Assembly (NCBI GenBank): GCA_028565635.1
Contig: JAOXYB010050124.1
Location: forward strand, 1-11,803
Reading direction: 5' to 3'
Source: Phoronis ovalis
Taxonomy: Eukaryota > Phoronida > Phoronidae
Length of the DNA: 11,803 nt
The position numbers and the translations under genes are program-made. Position 1 is the stretch's first letter. Each line of letters begins with the position of its first letter. Positions 9,231 through 11,803 of this stretch are shown piece after piece. Under the pieces are notes generated by a model that did not search any database, was not told the origin of the DNA, and saw only the letters and a program-made list of their open reading frames with translations.

Positions 9231-9699
9231 ACATTGTTTTACTGGTTGAGCCTACTACAAGTGTAATTGTCTTTATTTTTGATTGGGCAATAAACCGTAG
9301 TCCAAACTTATTCCTAAAATAAATAGTATTAAAGTGCTGTTACATGTATTATATATTGCAGGACTAGTAAATGTGAAAGATCTTCAATGTCGTTTCTATT
9401 GTATCTCACTAGTATAATTATCGAATTCATTCTCCATTTCTCTTTTAGCCTGATACCCCCCCGCATTTGGACAACGTGATCAGTTGCCCACTTGTTAAAA
9501 CACGGTATTTAAATACACTACTTAAGTAACATGTTAGAGCAATGTCATTGACTTATCCGAAATATTTATCCTTGATTGATTAGTTATTCACAAACAAGTA
9601 GCCACTGCACTTGTTCCTTTAAAAAAAAATTGTTAGCTAGTTCTATAGGGGAATCATTATTAATTATTGAAATATGTGCTCTTTAATTCTATCCCAACA

Positions 9700-9800
9700 G
9701 TATACTTATACCCAAATCATTCTCCATCCATCCCTTGGACTGATATGTCCAGTATATATGTATGTACCATGTGGGCTGTCTGTAACATCGTACGCCTGCA
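9700..9800 (-). pseudogene. pogo-like transposase fragment: GWM block, frame-broken
   Basis: On the minus strand, TDSPHGTYIYTG (codons around 9783-9748) is followed in another frame by QSKGWMENDL (around 9742-9713). Together they resemble the P-x-G-T-x-Y ... S-x-x-GWM-x-x-x-F block that lies between the first and second catalytic Asp of pogo/Tigger transposases. The frame change and a stop soon after (TTG GGA TAG) show it is not functional. Similarity is short, but position and order fit the neighbouring fragments. Confidence 0.55.
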
Positions 9801-9942
9801 TTACAATTTCTAATATTGAAATGGTTTTAAAAATAGATTTTAAAAAGTCAGATACAAGAAGTGAACGTTTTAAATTGTAAAAATCAACTAAAAAATGGGT
9901 TATTACGACTTTTATTTATCTATTCAACATATTTTGTTTAAT

Positions 9943-10171
9943 TAATTTTTGGTTTGCAATATTTGTTTACTTACAAGTCCGTATGTACTTGTCGCGTTTA
10001 CACATGCAACAACAGTTATGTTGTCCCTGATGATGCCAGTTCGGCTTAGTAGTCTTCTTGTGCCTTTTCTGGCAATCACAGGTTTTGGCTTATACTCTAA
10101 ATTGGACCAGGTCTCATCCATATTCCCGGTTCTTTCTGGCTTATTTGTTGAATCTAATGTAAAGAAAAATT
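9943..10171 (-). pseudogene. pogo-like transposase fragment: start of DDE catalytic domain
   Basis: An open minus-strand frame contains NKPERTGNMDETW, then KPKPVIARKGTRR and RDNITVVACVNA. This is the conserved N-x-DET...G...N-T-V-x-x-C-x-N-A block of pogo/Tigger DDE transposases. The Asp of NMDET (codon 10118-10116) is the first catalytic residue. An acceptor-like T-rich CTTTACATTAG (ending at 10154) and a consensus donor GTAAGT (9974-9969) would delimit an exon 10153-9975, suggesting an intron-containing source or a later insertion between domains. The frame is clean, unlike the upstream domain. The second Asp block was not found downstream. Confidence 0.8.
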
Positions 10172-10486
10172 AAACATAATAATTGAAACAAAAATGTTAA
10201 TCAGAGAATAAGCAAAATAGGACTATCAACTAGGTACTAGAAGCCCAGTGGATGAACTGACGTAGTCGAGCGGGAGCCACGTCACATCCTTTGCTAATCA
10301 CATAGTTGCAATAAACATTAAAGATTACTTGATAGAATGGAAATATGATGAAGAAGTTTATTTCAGTTTAAAAGAAGTACGTGTTGTGGAATGGGCTAAA
10401 TGCTTCAAAGTAGGCAACGGTAAGATTAAAACACGGCACAACAAATGAAACGGCAATAGTCCCTTCATAATGGAAAGTAAACATAC

Positions 10487-10802
10487 ATTTAACCAGTTTC
10501 TCCATGAGCTGTCCTAACTCGTTGAAGTATTTTTTGTAACAATTACTCTATTTAGTGCTGGTGTCCGTACATTAGATAATTTCTCAGGCCTTCTTAGAGC
10601 GATTGTTGGGTGTCTGGACTTCATGCCGCGCCACCACCGATCTGCTGGCATCCCATCTTTGAATGGTGTTTTTAATGTTGGCCTGCTTTGCCACCTTTGT
10701 GTTGAGAATATTATAAGAGTCATCGAACACATTGTGTAGAAGGTATTCAGTCTGAATAAACCATCCGTTAGTGTTCAATACCTTCTCAACTTCCGTCTGG
10801 GC
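10487..10802 (-). pseudogene. pogo-like transposase fragment: CENPB-type DNA-binding domain
   Basis: Read on the minus strand after a TAA at 10805-10803, the first frame gives VLNTNGWFIQTEYLL and NILNTKVAKQANIKN, resembling the first half of the HTH_CENPB domain. It changes frame at an A-run near 10670-10674. The second frame gives the diagnostic KDGMPADRWWRGMKSRHPTI followed by ALRRPEKLSNVRTPALNRV, equivalent to the family's W-x-x-F/M-x-x-RHP and LRKPE motifs. A second change at a six-A run (10535-10530) puts the continuation YFNELGQLMEKL in a third frame, ending at a possible donor CTG-GTTAAA near 10487. The domain would bind the transposon ends. Two single-base frame changes suggest it is dead, although both lie in homopolymers where assembly errors are common. 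Confidence 0.82.
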
Positions 10803-10939
10803 TTAACCATAGTCAATTTTTGTTTATTATCTCCGGGATTATCTCGAAACGCAGAAGAACGATAATCCCTTTATTTCTATATAGAGTGTCACGAAACTCT
10901 TGACATCAATCAAATTGCAGCTTACAATAATAGGTATAA

Positions 10940-11014
10940 CAGTGGACTAAGCGGGTAGGGGGTCGATCACACACTCATGCTGTGCTGCCAAAGTTTATCT
11001 ATAGTCCGCTAAGC
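10940..11014 (+). repeat. Pair of TIR-like motifs with a shared CTAAGC core
   Basis: CAGTGGACTAAGC at 10940-10952, preceded by TATAA, and TAGTCCGCTAAGC at 11002-11014, preceded by TCTA, share AGT-3 bases-CTAAGC in the same orientation. pogo-family ends typically begin CAGT next to a TA target, so the first could be the 5' end of the plus-strand copy. No matching inverted end was found, so this stays tentative. Confidence 0.25.
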
Positions 11015-11170
11015 AAAAAGCAAGCTCCCCTGCGATACCTATTCAGAACGAGTCATAATGAAAAAATAGACGTGGTAGGCGACGATGGATCACGCAGAGA
11101 GAAAGGTTTATCTCGGTTGGCAAAAGATTAATGACGTAATTAATTCGCTTTTGTTAAATTGAAGGAATAT

Positions 11171-11248
11171 AACAAAAATTGAGTGTGGCTAAGCCCAGAC
11201 GTTAGGTGCGAAGGTACGGAACACTAACGGATGGATTTATTCAGACTG
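11171..11248 (+). pseudogene. Second, inverted copy of the pogo-like transposase 5' region (fragment)
   Basis: The sequence matches the reverse complement of 10748-10825 with about nine substitutions and one inserted base over 78 bp. It reads AQTLGAKVRNTNGW on the plus strand, against AQTEVEKVLNTNGW in the other copy. The extra A after GGATGG shifts the frame, so the rest is not transposase-like. The shared block extends upstream beyond the shared TAA into CAAAAATTGA, so the homology is at element level and not only coding. Similarity fades after TTCAGACTG; the rest of this copy is missing. Confidence 0.75.
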
Positions 11249-11375
11249 GAACATATCGTCAAATGAGCAACACATATTATATTATTTTTATATTATTAAA
11301 TAAAATGGGGTAGAAATCATTTACCCTATTTTAAATATTCAAATTTGTGCAGTTGCAAATTTCACAGCCTGTGCA

Positions 11376-11462
11376 GTAAATACCCAACAGTAATGTTGAA
11401 AGTACACGTTGGTTCAACAATTGGTACATATATAATTATTATTTAAATGTAAATACCCAACA
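11376..11462. repeat. 14-bp direct repeat GTAAATACCCAACA
   Basis: Perfect copies occur at 11376-11389 and 11449-11462, 73 bp apart. Between them CAACA/TGTTG and GTTGAA/TTCAAC form short nested inverted repeats (11385-11418). It may be the debris of a small repeat. Confidence 0.55.
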
Positions 11463-11500
11463 ATAAAAACATTGTTTTTTATATTGGAACGTAGTTCTAT

Positions 11501-11541
11501 GTTCACCTCCCGTGACCGTACATTTTAATGTACATGTGAAC
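11501..11541. repeat. Two-part hairpin
   Basis: The inner arms GTACATT (11518-11524) and AATGTAC (11527-11533) are perfect complements with a 2-nt loop. The outer arms GTTCAC (11501-11506) and GTGAAC (11536-11541) extend it with an asymmetric internal loop of 11 nt against 2 nt. Confidence 0.5.
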
Positions 11542-11803
11542 GTATGAATTGATGGTGACATATCCAATTAAATTATATAGCTTAACTTAACTTATACTGT
11601 ATACAGAGAAGATTTTAAACTAATAAATAATTTTAAAAAATATTCAAAATAATACAGATTCGGAAAACCCTTCCATTATTAGTATCATAACACTTAGTAC
11701 ACATATTAGTCCATGGGCCACTGGGACCCCCCTTACCCCCCCTGGGGATTTTATGACACTATGTTTTTGAAAGAGCTTATACTATGTGTGTTTGAATTTC
11801 ACT
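11542..11803. other. Non-coding end of window with C-rich tract
   Basis: This AT-rich DNA holds no gene. The exception is a C/G-rich island at about 11712-11750 (CCATGGGCCACTGGGACC followed by C-runs), unlike its surroundings. It could be part of a repeat continuing past the window; I do not recognise it. Confidence 0.4.

Larger units (their letters stand above)
10748..11248. repeat. 78-bp inverted repeat around a 345-bp spacer (head-to-head element copies)
   Basis: Arms 10748-10825 and 11171-11248 are inverted copies at about 87% identity. Because both arms carry the same transposase segment in opposite directions, this is best read as two element copies head-to-head, or one rearranged element, and not as the terminal repeats of a MITE. 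Inside the spacer are a GGGATTATC/GATAATCCC stem (10835-10843 and 10861-10869, 17-nt loop) and an AATAGGTAT/ATACCTATT pair (10929-10937 and 11035-11043). Confidence 0.8.
9700..11250. mobile_element. Degraded pogo/Tigger-like DNA transposon locus (Tc1/mariner superfamily)
   Basis: Two sets of pogo-type transposase sequence lie here: a longer one on the minus strand (about 10802-9700) and a 78-bp one on the plus strand (11171-11248). The minus set has the expected order of parts: CENPB-type helix-turn-helix, first DDE Asp block, then a GWM block. The spacers may be introns or insertions. No intact terminal inverted repeats or TA duplication could be fixed. A pogo-like CAGT-starting motif is at 10940-10952. 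The boundaries given are those of the recognisable sequence, not of the element. Confidence 0.75.

Noticed and set aside
9075-9690. Second half of the DDE domain (second catalytic Asp block, LPP/LQPLD block)
   Set aside because: I searched the minus-strand frames by eye downstream of the GWM block and found no such motif, so I do not extend the transposase here.
9674-9880. 68-codon plus-strand ORF
   Set aside because: It overlaps the decayed GWM block of the transposase on the other strand and has no domain of its own.
9949-10173. 74-codon plus-strand ORF
   Set aside because: It is the complement of the minus-strand transposase block containing NMDET; the plus-strand product matches nothing recognisable.
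10258-10284. TGACGT/ACGTCA inverted pair
   Set aside because: Six-base arms around a 15-nt loop are likely by chance, and no promoter context is visible.
10748-11248. MITE with 78-bp terminal inverted repeats
   Set aside because: The arms encode a transposase segment, so they are internal parts of two element copies and not terminal repeats.

Overview
The window is AT-rich animal genomic DNA. It carries one convincing protein-coding gene with a GT-AG intron, long gene-poor AT-rich stretches, degraded DNA-transposon sequence and several short repeats. The receptor type (FMRFamide-receptor-like rhodopsin-family GPCR) and the overall texture suggest a marine invertebrate, probably a lophotrochozoan such as a mollusc. 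This is inference; no sequence here fixes the species.

Layout: 1-854 is non-coding, with a candidate poly(A) signal for the receptor at 664-669. The receptor gene lies on the minus strand. Exon 1 (3183-2725) encodes the N-terminus and TM1-TM3. A 1165-bp phase-0 intron (2724-1560) follows. Exon 2 (1559-855) encodes TM4-TM7 and the cytoplasmic tail. Together they give an uninterrupted 387-residue seven-transmembrane protein with two departures from the class A consensus: HRL in place of DRY, and no cysteine at the usual TM3 disulfide position.

From about 3240 to 8320 I see no gene. This stretch holds a degenerate minisatellite (4627-4706), a hairpin (5080-5129), a GC-richer patch with short direct repeats (7536-7680) and a 31-bp tandem duplication (8006-8062). 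Two short open segments on the minus strand (8324-8411 and 9075-9230) have coding-like composition but no recognisable homology.

From about 9700 to 10805, minus strand, lie fragments of a pogo/Tigger-type (Tc1/mariner superfamily) transposase. They comprise a CENPB-type DNA-binding helix-turn-helix with two frame changes at A-runs, a DDE-domain segment with the first catalytic Asp (NMDET), and a short GWMEN piece split between two frames. The second half of the DDE domain was not found. At 11171-11248, plus strand, a 78-bp piece of the same transposase region recurs at about 87% identity, head-to-head with the first copy and 345 bp away, so the locus holds at least two pogo-like copies or a rearranged one. 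The final 550 bp contain small direct and inverted repeats and a C-rich tract. The receptor and the transposon remains show no functional link.
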